From contig CAZFLN010000001.1 of the NCBI GenBank assembly GCA_964519905.1, positions 1 to 64,000 on the forward strand: a stretch of 64,000 nt of DNA, in the 5' to 3' direction. The notes below the pieces were generated by a model. The model saw nothing but the letters and a program-made list of their open reading frames with translations. It did not search any database and had not been told where the DNA came from. Source of the DNA: CAZFLN01 sp964519905. GTDB lineage: Bacteria; Patescibacteriota; Microgenomatia; UBA1400; UBA1396. Below, in pieces: positions 42,485-49,714 of the stretch. How positions within the stretch are numbered: the stretch's first letter is position 1; the number at the start of each line of letters is the position of its first letter. Made by a program: the position numbers and the translations under genes.

Positions 42485-43849
42485 CTATAGGCCTAAGGGT
42501 TTGACCTTCCTCTCAGCCACCACCTCTCTCACGTCACTCCCCTGCTCATAGAGCATCAAGTCAGAAGTCTCTCGGCTCCAGAATTTTTGGATTGGGTCGA
42601 GAATCCGCCATGTCTCCAAAACTTCTTGGCTCGTGGTAAACAGTGTGTGGTCAGATCCTAATCCGCTAAATAACACTTGTTCATACGCCTCTGGGAAAAG
42701 CGCGTAATGATCTTTAAATGAAAACTGGAGTGCATGCGGACTCACTGTGTGTTGGTAGCCTGGTCGTTTGGCCCACATAAAGAGCTCAATGCCCTCATTT
42801 GGTTGGAGACGCAGCACTAACTCATTGCCTTCGTACCCTTCTTCTTTGCGGTAGAGAATACGGATTTCGGTGAACTTTTCTTTGAGAGCTTTTCCGGTTG
42901 TAAGTCGAATCGGCACCCCTTTCCAGCGCGGATCAGTTGATTCCAGTTCCAAAGAAACAAATGTTTCTACCGTACTGCCAGGGTTTCCAACTTGCTCAGC
43001 ATAGCCACGATACTGGCCGCGTTGCACCACAGACTCTACTGTCTTTTTTTCTGGCAGTCGTAAATGTTGTAGCGCTTCGAGACGTCGACTGGGAATATCT
43101 TGCAGTCGATCAGCCTTGGGTGGGTTCATAAGCGTGAGAGCAGCCAATTGGAGCAAATGACTTTGCACCAAGTCTCGTAACGCCCCAGTTTGTTCATAAA
43201 ACGCAGATCGGCCTTGGATGTCGATTTGCTCGCTGGCGATGATTTCAATTTGTTCAATGTGTTGCGTGTTCCAAGTGCGTTTAAAGAGTGAGTTTTGCTC
43301 ACGGAAGACAACAATGTTTTGGGCTGTTTCTTTGGCTAAGTAGTGATCGATTCGATAGACTTGGTTCGGTTCAAAATGTGTATCGATATCTTGCACCAGC
43401 TCTTGGGCGCTGATGAGATCGACACCAAATGGCTTTTCCAGCAGGAGCTTTGTTTTTGGGTGCGCGGCTAATCCGCTCTTTCCCAGTCGTTCGATAATCG
43501 GTTGAGCCACGGTTGGCGGAACCGATAAATAAAACAATCGTTGAGCTGGTTGGCCAAGTTCTGTTTCAATTTCTGCGAGTCTGGTGCTTAAGAGGTCATA
43601 GTCGTTTAGATTGGTGACATCCATGCTGACGAGTTCGCTGTGTTTGGTTAAGTATTCGAGTGATGGGGTTGACTGCAAAAGTTCGTCCAGTGAAGTATTT
43701 TTTTGCCGGGTGATTCCGACGAGTCGAAATGTGTCAGTCAAAGCTCCCGTTTTGGCGATTTGTTCAATGGCTGGTAAGAGCTTTCGTTTGGCAAGGTCCC
43801 CGGTGATTCCGACGATGACCAAAATGGTTGGCGGGAGGTGTGGAGTCAT
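42485..43849 (-). CDS. zwf: Glucose-6-phosphate 1-dehydrogenase
   Basis: 454 residues from the ATG at 43849; the longer ORF to 44074 runs antisense through murB and is rejected. The NADP fold begins LVIVGITGDLAKRKLLPAI, and the catalytic YRIDHYLAKET (normally RIDHYLGKE) and LLEKPFG are present. It oxidises glucose-6-phosphate to 6-phosphogluconolactone, giving NADPH. It is slightly shorter than typical (about 480-500). A TATACT box lies six bases before the start. Its last eight codons form one arm of a large inverted repeat. Confidence 0.93.
   Translation of the reverse strand: MTPHLPPTILVIVGITGDLAKRKLLPAIEQIAKTGALTDTFRLVGITRQKNTSLDELLQSTPSLEYLTKHSELVSMDVTNLNDYDLLSTRLAEIETELGQPAQRLFYLSVPPTVAQPIIERLGKSGLAAHPKTKLLLEKPFGVDLISAQELVQDIDTHFEPNQVYRIDHYLAKETAQNIVVFREQNSLFKRTWNTQHIEQIEIIASEQIDIQGRSAFYEQTGALRDLVQSHLLQLAALTLMNPPKADRLQDIPSRRLEALQHLRLPEKKTVESVVQRGQYRGYAEQVGNPGSTVETFVSLELESTDPRWKGVPIRLTTGKALKEKFTEIRILYRKEEGYEGNELVLRLQPNEGIELFMWAKRPGYQHTVSPHALQFSFKDHYALFPEAYEQVLFSGLGSDHTLFTTSQEVLETWRILDPIQKFWSRETSDLMLYEQGSDVREVVAERKVKPLGL
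42486..42510. repeat. Right arm of the 25-bp inverted repeat, within the 3' end of zwf
   Basis: Encodes the zwf C-terminus RKVKPLGL. A 74-base AT-rich loop separates the two arms. Confidence 0.85.
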
Positions 43850-43855
43850 AGCGGC

Positions 43856-43861
43856 AGTATA
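43856..43861 (-). promoter_or_regulatory. -10 box for zwf
   Basis: TATACT on the minus strand, six bases before the ATG at 43849; predicted leaderless. Confidence 0.55.
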
Positions 43862-43910
43862 GCGCAGTCTCTCCCCAGATTGGTGTTTGTGTGTCACAAT
43901 ACTTCGTAAT

Positions 43911-44930
43911 ATGTCTTCACTCGTGCAGTCTAACGTTTCTCTCAAGTCATACAATACCTTTGGTGTGGATGTCTCTGCGCGGTTTTTTGCCTCTGTGGCC
44001 ACTGTTGAAGATCTCAGAGCTATTTTGACAGCACATCCAAATGAAAACGTGTGGTATCTCGGCGGGGGAAGCAATGTGCTTCTGACGAAAGATGTTGATG
44101 CACTTGTGGTGCATATGAACTTGCTGGGAATAGAGATTGTGTCTGAGGACGATGCGAGTGTTCAGTTGCGAGTGCAGGCAGGTGAAAATTGGCATAATTT
44201 TGTTCAGTACTGTTTGCAACACAATTATGGAGGAGTAGAAAATCTGGCTTTGATTCCAGGAACGGTTGGCGCTGCACCGGTCCAGAATATTGGAGCGTAT
44301 GGTCGAGAGCTGAAAGATGTTTTTGTGAGTTGTGACGTGCTGGAGCGCGCGAGCGGCGCCGTGCGAACCTACTCCAAGCAAGAATGCAATTTTGGATATC
44401 GCTCTTCTATTTTTAAGCAAGCAAAATCAGGCGATCTTGCGATTGTAAGCGTGACACTTCAGTTAACAAAAGTGGATCATGTTTTGTCTTTAGAGTACGG
44501 AGCGATTCGCGATGAGCTCACTAAAATGTCTGTTGTCTCCCCGACGATTCAAGATGTCGCCCAAGCGGTAATTGCGATTCGTTCGTCAAAACTCCCCGAT
44601 CCGGCGGTACTTGGAAATAGTGGCAGTTTCTTTAAAAATCCAGTTCTTTCAGCCAGTGAGTTTGAGATCTTCTCTGCTCGCTTCCCAGAAGCTCCGTTTT
44701 TTTTGCAGGACGACGGTGGCTATAAAGTTCCGGCTGGTTGGTTAGTCGAGCACGCTGGACTCCGAGGAGCGCGCAGTGGAAATGTGGGAACGTACGAAAA
44801 GCAATCACTCGTGATTGTTAATTATGGTGGCGCGACTGGTTACGAGATTTGGCAGTTTGCTCAGAGTGTGATCAACGCGGTGCAGACCAAATTCGGGATA
44901 CGCTTGGAACCAGAAGTTCGCGTGATGTAA
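43911..44930 (+). CDS. murB: UDP-N-acetylenolpyruvoylglucosamine reductase MurB (type I)
   Basis: 339 residues from the ATG at 43911. FAD-binding segments are WYLGGGSNVLLT and LIPGTVGAAPVQNIGAYG; the type I markers are FGYRSSIFK (catalytic Tyr/Arg region) and GNSGSFFKNP (proton-donor Ser); and EPEVRVM closes the protein. It makes UDP-MurNAc for peptidoglycan. It diverges from zwf with a 61-base gap that must hold both promoters. Its spacing from CAATACTT roughly fits a short-leader promoter. Confidence 0.95.
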   Translation: MSSLVQSNVSLKSYNTFGVDVSARFFASVATVEDLRAILTAHPNENVWYLGGGSNVLLTKDVDALVVHMNLLGIEIVSEDDASVQLRVQAGENWHNFVQYCLQHNYGGVENLALIPGTVGAAPVQNIGAYGRELKDVFVSCDVLERASGAVRTYSKQECNFGYRSSIFKQAKSGDLAIVSVTLQLTKVDHVLSLEYGAIRDELTKMSVVSPTIQDVAQAVIAIRSSKLPDPAVLGNSGSFFKNPVLSASEFEIFSARFPEAPFFLQDDGGYKVPAGWLVEHAGLRGARSGNVGTYEKQSLVIVNYGGATGYEIWQFAQSVINAVQTKFGIRLEPEVRVM

Positions 44931-44949
44931 TTTTATAGGTCTTTTGTGA

Positions 44950-44955
44950 TATAAT
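44950..44955 (+). promoter_or_regulatory. Extended -10 promoter for the small gene at 45038
   Basis: TGATATAAT gives an extended -10 (TG at 44947-44948, TATAAT at 44950-44955). The predicted leader is about 75 bases, unlike the leaderless genes. Confidence 0.5.
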
Positions 44956-45037
44956 CCCGGAGTTAAAATACCTTGGGGATACTGCATTCTTTTTGCGTAT
45001 TTTGACGATCTTGTACATTGGGTTCTGGGAGCGAGAA

Positions 45038-45358
45038 ATGTCTAAGACAAAGGTGTATTATAGTGATGACCTCGTCCGTGAGTATGCTGAGCCTCAAGGG
45101 ATTAGGGATCTTTCCGATCCTCAAATTGAGGCCTATAAGGTCGGCGATTTGTTTGTACATATTGTCGACAAAGTTATATCCGAAACTGAGTTTCAGGCCA
45201 CTGGGGAGAAGTTGCAAAATGTAATTTCCCCCACAGGTATTTTGAGCGTCGGCGTTCGGAATGGGAAATACTTCCCGTTGTATGTGGGGTCAGTGGTCCT
45301 ATTTGCTTGGCAGAACCTGTTATCCTTTTGTTCCCGCTTCTTCGCGATATGCGATTGA
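45038..45358 (+). CDS. Small hypothetical protein
   Basis: 106 residues from the ATG at 45038, preceded by GGGAGCGAGA. The middle is soluble and acidic (DDLVREYAEPQG, DLSDPQIEAYKVGD). The C-terminal 25 residues are encoded partly within a terminator hairpin, so the true end may be earlier or the frame disturbed. No family was recognised. A leader of about 75 bases precedes it. Confidence 0.45.
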   Translation: MSKTKVYYSDDLVREYAEPQGIRDLSDPQIEAYKVGDLFVHIVDKVISETEFQATGEKLQNVISPTGILSVGVRNGKYFPLYVGSVVLFAWQNLLSFCSRFFAICD

Positions 45359-45370
45359 GGCGGGAACAAA
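45327..45370 (+). terminator. Hairpin terminator overlapping the end of the small gene
   Basis: TTTGTTCCCGC (45327-45337) pairs with GCGGGAACAAA (45360-45370), an 11-bp stem. The loop includes GCGATATGCG. It overlaps the last codons of the preceding gene. Confidence 0.65.
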
Positions 45371-45392
45371 TTAGCTATCTGAGAAAATCATT

Positions 45393-45635
45393 TTACTGGA
45401 TCTTCTCAGGAGGAATAAGTGTGATAAAAAATTCGTCTTGCTGTTTATTCTTTCCAGCATAAAATCGAACGATTCCCATATTTTCTAGAACTGCAAGAAT
45501 GAATCGAGCTCGTTCAGCTTCATAGTTTGCTGCTAAAGCGTAATGTATAAACTGAAAGAGTGTTATTGTTCTTGATCCGAAAGCGTCGAAAGAATGAAGC
45601 AAAACTTCCTCTGGAGTGTATTTCTCTACCGACAT
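45393..45635 (-). CDS. Small hypothetical protein, possibly winged-helix
   Basis: 80 residues, helical N-terminal half (PEEVLLHSFDAFG, LFQFIHYALAANYEAERARFILAVLENMGIV) and a beta hairpin end (FYAGKNKQQDEFFITLI). That shape resembles a small winged helix. It has a TATAAT box six bases before the ATG and stands alone. No function is assigned. Confidence 0.5.
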   Translation of the reverse strand: MSVEKYTPEEVLLHSFDAFGSRTITLFQFIHYALAANYEAERARFILAVLENMGIVRFYAGKNKQQDEFFITLIPPEKIQ

Positions 45636-45641
45636 TTCTGA

Positions 45642-45647
45642 ATTATA
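45642..45647 (-). promoter_or_regulatory. -10 box of a predicted leaderless promoter
   Basis: Perfect TATAAT on the minus strand, six bases before the ATG at 45635. Confidence 0.6.
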
Positions 45648-45704
45648 TCAAACTCGATCAATAAATTGCTTATTCACCGAGGAGTGAGATTTTTTCTGAT
45701 CGTA

Positions 45705-46304
45705 CTAAAAAACAAGTTTCGCTTCTTTGACGATTTGATCGAGTGCATTGCGAGCAGATACAGCATTAAACGACTGCTTGTCCTGCTTTTCGGCAATGAT
45801 CAGTTTTGTGACCCGTGTACCATTTTGGAGGTACATAATATACTCCATGTCGCCGTTGTATGGACTTTCTTGAGCGGCATATTTGGCAAAGGAACCGAAG
45901 GCTGCAGGGAGATCTGCTCCTTCTGTCATGCCAGAGTATGATTGCGCTTCATCAGCTTCTGCTATGGAATCGTGTTGTTCAATATCTACGTAAAAACTGT
46001 GTGTAACGATTCCATTCGGCTCAAAGGCGTAGTAACAGGTCTCTCCAGTGGTGCCAATATTCGTAACACCTGAAGTTTTTGGAGCATCTACTGATTTCTC
46101 AAGCGCAGCTTCTATAACGTTTTGAGACACAACCTCACAGGCGTGAAGTGTTTCGTTAGAAGTGTCAGTTTCTGAAGTATCAAGAACAATGGATGACTCT
46201 GGAAGTTCTGAGCCGGAGTTCAGTTTTCCTAACTGAACCAATCCTGCAACACCTGCTCCAACTACAAAAATTGCTCCAGCAATAATAATGAGAGTCTTGT
46301 TCAT
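45705..46304 (-). CDS. Membrane-anchored hypothetical protein
   Basis: 199 residues. A signal anchor spans residues 3-26 (TLIIIAGAIFVVGAGVAGLV). The ectodomain contains HACEVVSQNVIEAALEKSVD and GETCYYAFE, a two-Cys pattern like small actinobacterial or CPR lipoproteins, but without a lipobox. An AGGAG site is eight bases before the ATG. It stands alone on the minus strand. Function is unknown. Confidence 0.55.
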   Translation of the reverse strand: MNKTLIIIAGAIFVVGAGVAGLVQLGKLNSGSELPESSIVLDTSETDTSNETLHACEVVSQNVIEAALEKSVDAPKTSGVTNIGTTGETCYYAFEPNGIVTHSFYVDIEQHDSIAEADEAQSYSGMTEGADLPAAFGSFAKYAAQESPYNGDMEYIMYLQNGTRVTKLIIAEKQDKQSFNAVSARNALDQIVKEAKLVF

Positions 46305-46373
46305 TTTGCTCCTGTTCTCTTTGCAAGATACGCTACAAAGTTTGCTTCGTCTATAAGGGGTTTTTGAATAGTG

Positions 46374-46874
46374 CTAGCCAAAATTGAGTGATTCTCCTGA
46401 GAGCAACTCAAATCCACGTTTGATAGCGGCAACTTCTGGGTCATTCGAGGGCTTATGAGAAAAAATTTCTGACAGTTCTGTAGGTAAAAACCAGTGATAT
46501 TGGGAGTGATCTTCTGGGTATATTTGTACGTTCTCTATTGGGTCAAGAAATTGAGCAAAGTATATGACCTCGATGCTATGAGATCCTTTGACGGGGTTCA
46601 TATACGTAAAAGCAGCAAATGGTTCACCTATCTGTACTCGCGTGTTAAATTCTTCATGCACTTCTCGAGCGAGTGCCTCGACGATATCTTCGCCAAAATC
46701 CACGTGGCCTCCGGGTAATTCCCAGATTTTAGGAAGAAACTTTTTTGTTGCTGCCCGTTGTGCCAAGAATAATTTTCTTCCCTCTGGGGATTGATGATGA
46801 ATAAATGCGGTTGCTGAATGAACTTGCTGTCCCTGCGCTGGAGTTTCACTATCGTGGGAAATTTTGTGAGTCAT
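46374..46874 (-). CDS. NUDIX hydrolase
   Basis: 166 residues from the ATG at 46874. The Nudix box GGHVDFGEDIVEALAREVHEEF is present apart from the last residues, and the flanking beta strands are typical (FLAQRAATKKFLPKIWELPG). It cleaves nucleoside diphosphates linked to another group; substrate unknown. A TATACT box lies eight bases upstream. The stretch just upstream contains remnants of another gene. Confidence 0.9.
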   Translation of the reverse strand: MTHKISHDSETPAQGQQVHSATAFIHHQSPEGRKLFLAQRAATKKFLPKIWELPGGHVDFGEDIVEALAREVHEEFNTRVQIGEPFAAFTYMNPVKGSHSIEVIYFAQFLDPIENVQIYPEDHSQYHWFLPTELSEIFSHKPSNDPEVAAIKRGFELLSGESLNFG

Positions 46875-46896
46875 TGGTTTTGAGTATAACAAAAGA

Positions 46897-47037
46897 TCAC
46901 ATTAAGTCTGAAACAGTTCCAATTTTTTGATTCTGATACGTTTTGCCGTTCATGACTGTGTCTTTTGGACCCAGGATTACCTGTGTGTCTGTCGTCAAAG
47001 AGAGGAGTTGCTTCAGTTTTGGCAGTGTTTTATAAAA
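46897..47037 (-). pseudogene. Possible remnant of a metallo-beta-lactamase-fold gene
   Basis: An open stretch of about 46 codons has no start codon but reads like protein: LKQLLSLTTDTQVILGPKD followed by GKTYQNQKIGTVSD. This resembles the C-terminal loop of MBL-fold hydrolases, where GHGP would be expected instead of GPKD. An in-frame stop lies just upstream. The family guess is weak. Confidence 0.3.
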
Positions 47038-47072
47038 TTATTTTCATATGAGTTTTAATCAAAATATGCATC

Positions 47073-47555
47073 CTAAAACTCTTTAAAGAAGTCAACTCTT
47101 CCTTCTCCAGCAACATAGTAGTTGGGAATATTTGCCACGACTTGGTATCCGTTTTTTTGATAGAACTTTCTGGCTGGAGCATAGGAATCAATATCGCAGG
47201 AAAGTGCATGAATATATCTTCCGTTTTTATTTTTTACCCACTGCTCTATTTCGTGCAAAAGCTGGGTGGCAATACCTTTTCCACGATGATTTTGATGTAC
47301 AGAAAAGTAGTCTTGATCCATTTCGTATCCGCCACTTCCATATTTATTTTCACGGATTCCCATAGCGGCGATGATTTGACCATCTTGTTCGATATACCAG
47401 TACTGATGGTTTGGAGCTTGAACGCTGTCTCTTACTGCTCGTTCAACGATTGCTTTTTCGTTTGGTGCCCAAACTTGATCAAAGGCCTGATGACTGGTGA
47501 GAAAATCACTTATTCTTTTTGCAGTGCTTTCAGAAGAAAGAAGCTTAATTTCCAT
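47073..47555 (-). CDS. GNAT-family N-acetyltransferase
   Basis: 160 residues. The acetyl-CoA motif A is VHQNHRGKGIATQLLHEIE (about 90-108), with YWYIEQDGQIIAAMGI before it and ARKFYQKNGYQ after it, the normal GNAT order. The acceptor is unknown. A TACAAT box lies six bases before the ATG at 47555. Confidence 0.88.
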   Translation of the reverse strand: MEIKLLSSESTAKRISDFLTSHQAFDQVWAPNEKAIVERAVRDSVQAPNHQYWYIEQDGQIIAAMGIRENKYGSGGYEMDQDYFSVHQNHRGKGIATQLLHEIEQWVKNKNGRYIHALSCDIDSYAPARKFYQKNGYQVVANIPNYYVAGEGRVDFFKEF

Positions 47556-47561
47556 ACCCCA

Positions 47562-47567
47562 ATTGTA
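47562..47567 (-). promoter_or_regulatory. -10 box of a predicted leaderless promoter
   Basis: TACAAT on the minus strand, six bases before the ATG at 47555. Confidence 0.55.
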
Positions 47568-47577
47568 TCAAATGAGA

Positions 47578-48030
47578 TTATGCGATCGCTTGTAGGAGGA
47601 GCTTTGCAAAGAAGGCTTCTGCCTCTTTGTTCCAGGAAGTAATCGCAAACGTTGTCGGCCAGAGGTTTCCAGTATCGAGTTTTGCGGTGTCGTTGAATCC
47701 AATGGTGGCGTAGCGTGAGTTAAATTTACTTGCGCCTTGGAAAAACAGGATCACCTTTCCATCTGCGTTGGCGTATGCAGGCATGCCGTACCAAGTTTTT
47801 GGCATGAGATCAGGCGCAGTTTTGGAAACCAAGGAGTGCAGTTTGTTGGCAATGTCTTGGTCGGATTGGTTCATGGCAGTGATGGCTTCGAGCACGGCCT
47901 TTTCTCCGGCATCGCGATTTTTGCTCGCTTTGGCTTCTGCTTGAAGTTCCTTGGCTCGCTCGCGCATCGCTGCTCGTTCTTCATCAGAAAAACTTGGCAT
48001 TTTTGAGTTTTTCGCCGCAGATTGTGCCAT
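47578..48030 (-). CDS. DUF1801-family protein (YdhG-like)
   Basis: 150 residues from the ATG at 48030, with AGGAGG four bases upstream. A charged helical N-terminus (ERAAMRERAKELQAEAK) precedes a DUF1801 core: APDLMPKTWYGMPAYANADGKVILFFQ and a closing helix AFFAKLLLQAI. Family members include iron-chaperone-like proteins, but most are untested. It begins ten bases after the PhnB-like gene and is in its operon. Confidence 0.78.
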   Translation of the reverse strand: MAQSAAKNSKMPSFSDEERAAMRERAKELQAEAKASKNRDAGEKAVLEAITAMNQSDQDIANKLHSLVSKTAPDLMPKTWYGMPAYANADGKVILFFQGASKFNSRYATIGFNDTAKLDTGNLWPTTFAITSWNKEAEAFFAKLLLQAIA

Positions 48031-48040
48031 GATCCTCCTC

Positions 48041-48952
48041 TTAGTTTTCTGTCTTCTGAAAAGCGTCTTCGAGTTGAGCGACGTCAAATTTCTTCATCTG
48101 TAAGAACGCCTGTGTAACGCGGGCAATTTGTTCTGGTGTTCCGGTCTGCAGCATTTCTTGCAGTCGAGAAGAAGTAATTTGCCAAGAAACTCCAAATTGG
48201 TCTTTCAGCCAACCACACTGCTCGGCGGCTGGGTCAGCTGAGAGTTTTTCCCAGTATGTGTCGATTTCTTCTTGTGACTCACACTGGACGAGTAAAGAAA
48301 TCCCTTCAGAAAATTGAAACTGGTGTTCATGGGCACTGTCACAACAGGTAAACCACTGGTCAGCAATTTTCCAGTCAGCGAACATGATTGATCCCTCGAC
48401 ATCTGGTTCCATGCCAGCTGGGTAGCGGGCGATCATGCCTACTTGTGACTTTGCGAAGATACTTGTGTAGAAGTTCATTGCCGCCTCAGCCTTCCCTGCT
48501 ACTGCTCCCACAAACAGAAGAGATGGCATGATGAATGGTCGGTCTTCTCCCGATTCATCAGTCAAAATAAGCTGCCAAGAAATTCCAAAACGGTCCTGCA
48601 CCCAGACATAGAGCGGGCTAAACGGATACGCTTGCAAAGGCATGAGGTCTTTTCCGCCTTCCGCCAGTTTGGCATAGAGTTCTCGGAGATGTTGTTCTGC
48701 TTGTGGGTCGAACTTGGGATCAAAGTTCACCATGAAAGAGATGGAAGGATTTGGCGTAAAGTACGGGCCAGCGTTGATGGCCATGAACGAAAAGCCACTC
48801 AAATCAAAGGAAATAATTTCACTGTCTCCTGATGGCGTATTGGTCAGCGTGGTGGTGTTGGTAATGGCTGAGTTTGGAAATATTCGAGTGTAGAACTCAG
48901 CAGCCTCTTGAGCTTGTGTATCGAACCATAGGTGGGGGATGATTTTTTGCAT
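48041..48952 (-). CDS. PhnB-like VOC-superfamily protein, two tandem modules
   Basis: 303 residues. Two VOC modules of about 145 residues each begin IIPHLWFDTQAQEAAEFYTRIF and MPSLLFVGAVAGKAEAAMNFYTSIF. This is the PhnB/3-demethylubiquinone-methyltransferase-like glyoxalase fold, whose function is often unknown despite the old name. Each module ends in QDRFGISWQ or KDQFGVSWQ. A TACACT box lies six bases before the ATG. It leads a two-gene operon with a DUF1801 gene, a pairing fitting small stress-related proteins. Confidence 0.85.
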   Translation of the reverse strand: MQKIIPHLWFDTQAQEAAEFYTRIFPNSAITNTTTLTNTPSGDSEIISFDLSGFSFMAINAGPYFTPNPSISFMVNFDPKFDPQAEQHLRELYAKLAEGGKDLMPLQAYPFSPLYVWVQDRFGISWQLILTDESGEDRPFIMPSLLFVGAVAGKAEAAMNFYTSIFAKSQVGMIARYPAGMEPDVEGSIMFADWKIADQWFTCCDSAHEHQFQFSEGISLLVQCESQEEIDTYWEKLSADPAAEQCGWLKDQFGVSWQITSSRLQEMLQTGTPEQIARVTQAFLQMKKFDVAQLEDAFQKTEN

Positions 48953-48958
48953 ATGTAT

Positions 48959-48964
48959 AGTGTA
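48959..48964 (-). promoter_or_regulatory. -10 box of a predicted leaderless promoter
   Basis: TACACT on the minus strand, six bases before the ATG at 48952. Confidence 0.5.
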
Positions 48965-48987
48965 TCAAGAAAAAACTATATCCATGA

Positions 48988-48993
48988 TATAAT
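48988..48993 (+). promoter_or_regulatory. Extended -10 promoter for the gene at 49086
   Basis: TGATATAAT (TG at 48985-48986) lies about 92 bases before the ATG, giving a long leader. This is the same extended -10 as before the gene at 45038. Confidence 0.5.
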
Positions 48994-49085
48994 ACTTATA
49001 GGCTTTCAGGGACGATTTTCATTTGCGAAAGTATGTTCTGTGGCTTCGCTCGTTTACATAATTGTAGTTTGAAAGGGTAATCTCA

Positions 49086-49661
49086 ATGCCTCGCGGATGG
49101 GGAAAGAACTCTCAGCTTATTCTTGAATTGCTTCAGAATGGGCCATCAACGAAAGAGAACCTTCTTAGTCTTTTTGATGAGAAGGACCATCACAGTGTTG
49201 CAATTTCGCTTGCTAGACTCACCTCTGGTGACGCAATCATTAACAATAATGGTACTTTCTGTTTGAAAGCTCTTCACGACACAGAGACTAAAAGTACGAA
49301 TACACACACCCTTGCTCAAGGGACCTCTCCTTTGGACAGTTTGTGTGTGTTTAAAAAAGAGGTTTCTGTTCCTGAAGTGGCATCGACAAGAAGGTTCAGT
49401 GCCTCTTTTCAGATCATCATGAACTTGCCGAATATCCGACGTGCAGGGTTTGCTACGGAATGTGATGAGAATCGTATTTTTTGGTTTCCGCAAGGAGCGA
49501 AAATTCTTACGATATCGGTCGGAGATACGACCCTCGCAAAGTCTGCAGAACTCATGCAATCTCGCTACCTCTGTTTGGTACGTACCGAAAAAGGACGAAA
49601 TTACATTGAGTTTTATCAGCCTCCTTATGGCCATAATTTTGTTTTGGCCTGGGAAGAGTAA
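49086..49661 (+). CDS. Hypothetical protein with possible N-terminal winged helix
   Basis: 191 residues. The first 70 residues look like a winged helix: SQLILELLQNGPSTKENLLSLF, then HHSVAISLARLTSGDAI and NNGTFCL. A linker leads to a beta-rich C-terminal domain (about 105-190) without recognised motifs. A GAAAGGG site precedes the ATG. It has a leader of about 90 bases and a strong terminator hairpin. It could be a regulator, but the ligand or target is unknown. Confidence 0.5.
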   Translation: MPRGWGKNSQLILELLQNGPSTKENLLSLFDEKDHHSVAISLARLTSGDAIINNNGTFCLKALHDTETKSTNTHTLAQGTSPLDSLCVFKKEVSVPEVASTRRFSASFQIIMNLPNIRRAGFATECDENRIFWFPQGAKILTISVGDTTLAKSAELMQSRYLCLVRTEKGRNYIEFYQPPYGHNFVLAWEE

Positions 49662-49680
49662 AACTACAGTTTAGATTTTG

Positions 49681-49706
49681 GGCTTCCATCGAAAGATGGA
49701 AGCCCA
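49681..49706. terminator. Convergent hairpin terminator with GAAA tetraloop
   Basis: GGGCTTCCATC (49681-49691) pairs perfectly with 49696-49706 around a GAAA loop. It lies between the winged-helix-like gene and the MFS gene. Confidence 0.85.
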
Positions 49707-49714
49707 TTCTGTAT

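Noticed and set aside
42485..44074. A longer zwf with a 75-residue N-terminal extension
   Set aside because: The extension runs antisense through the murB promoter and coding region; the homologous start is at 43849 with a good -10 box.
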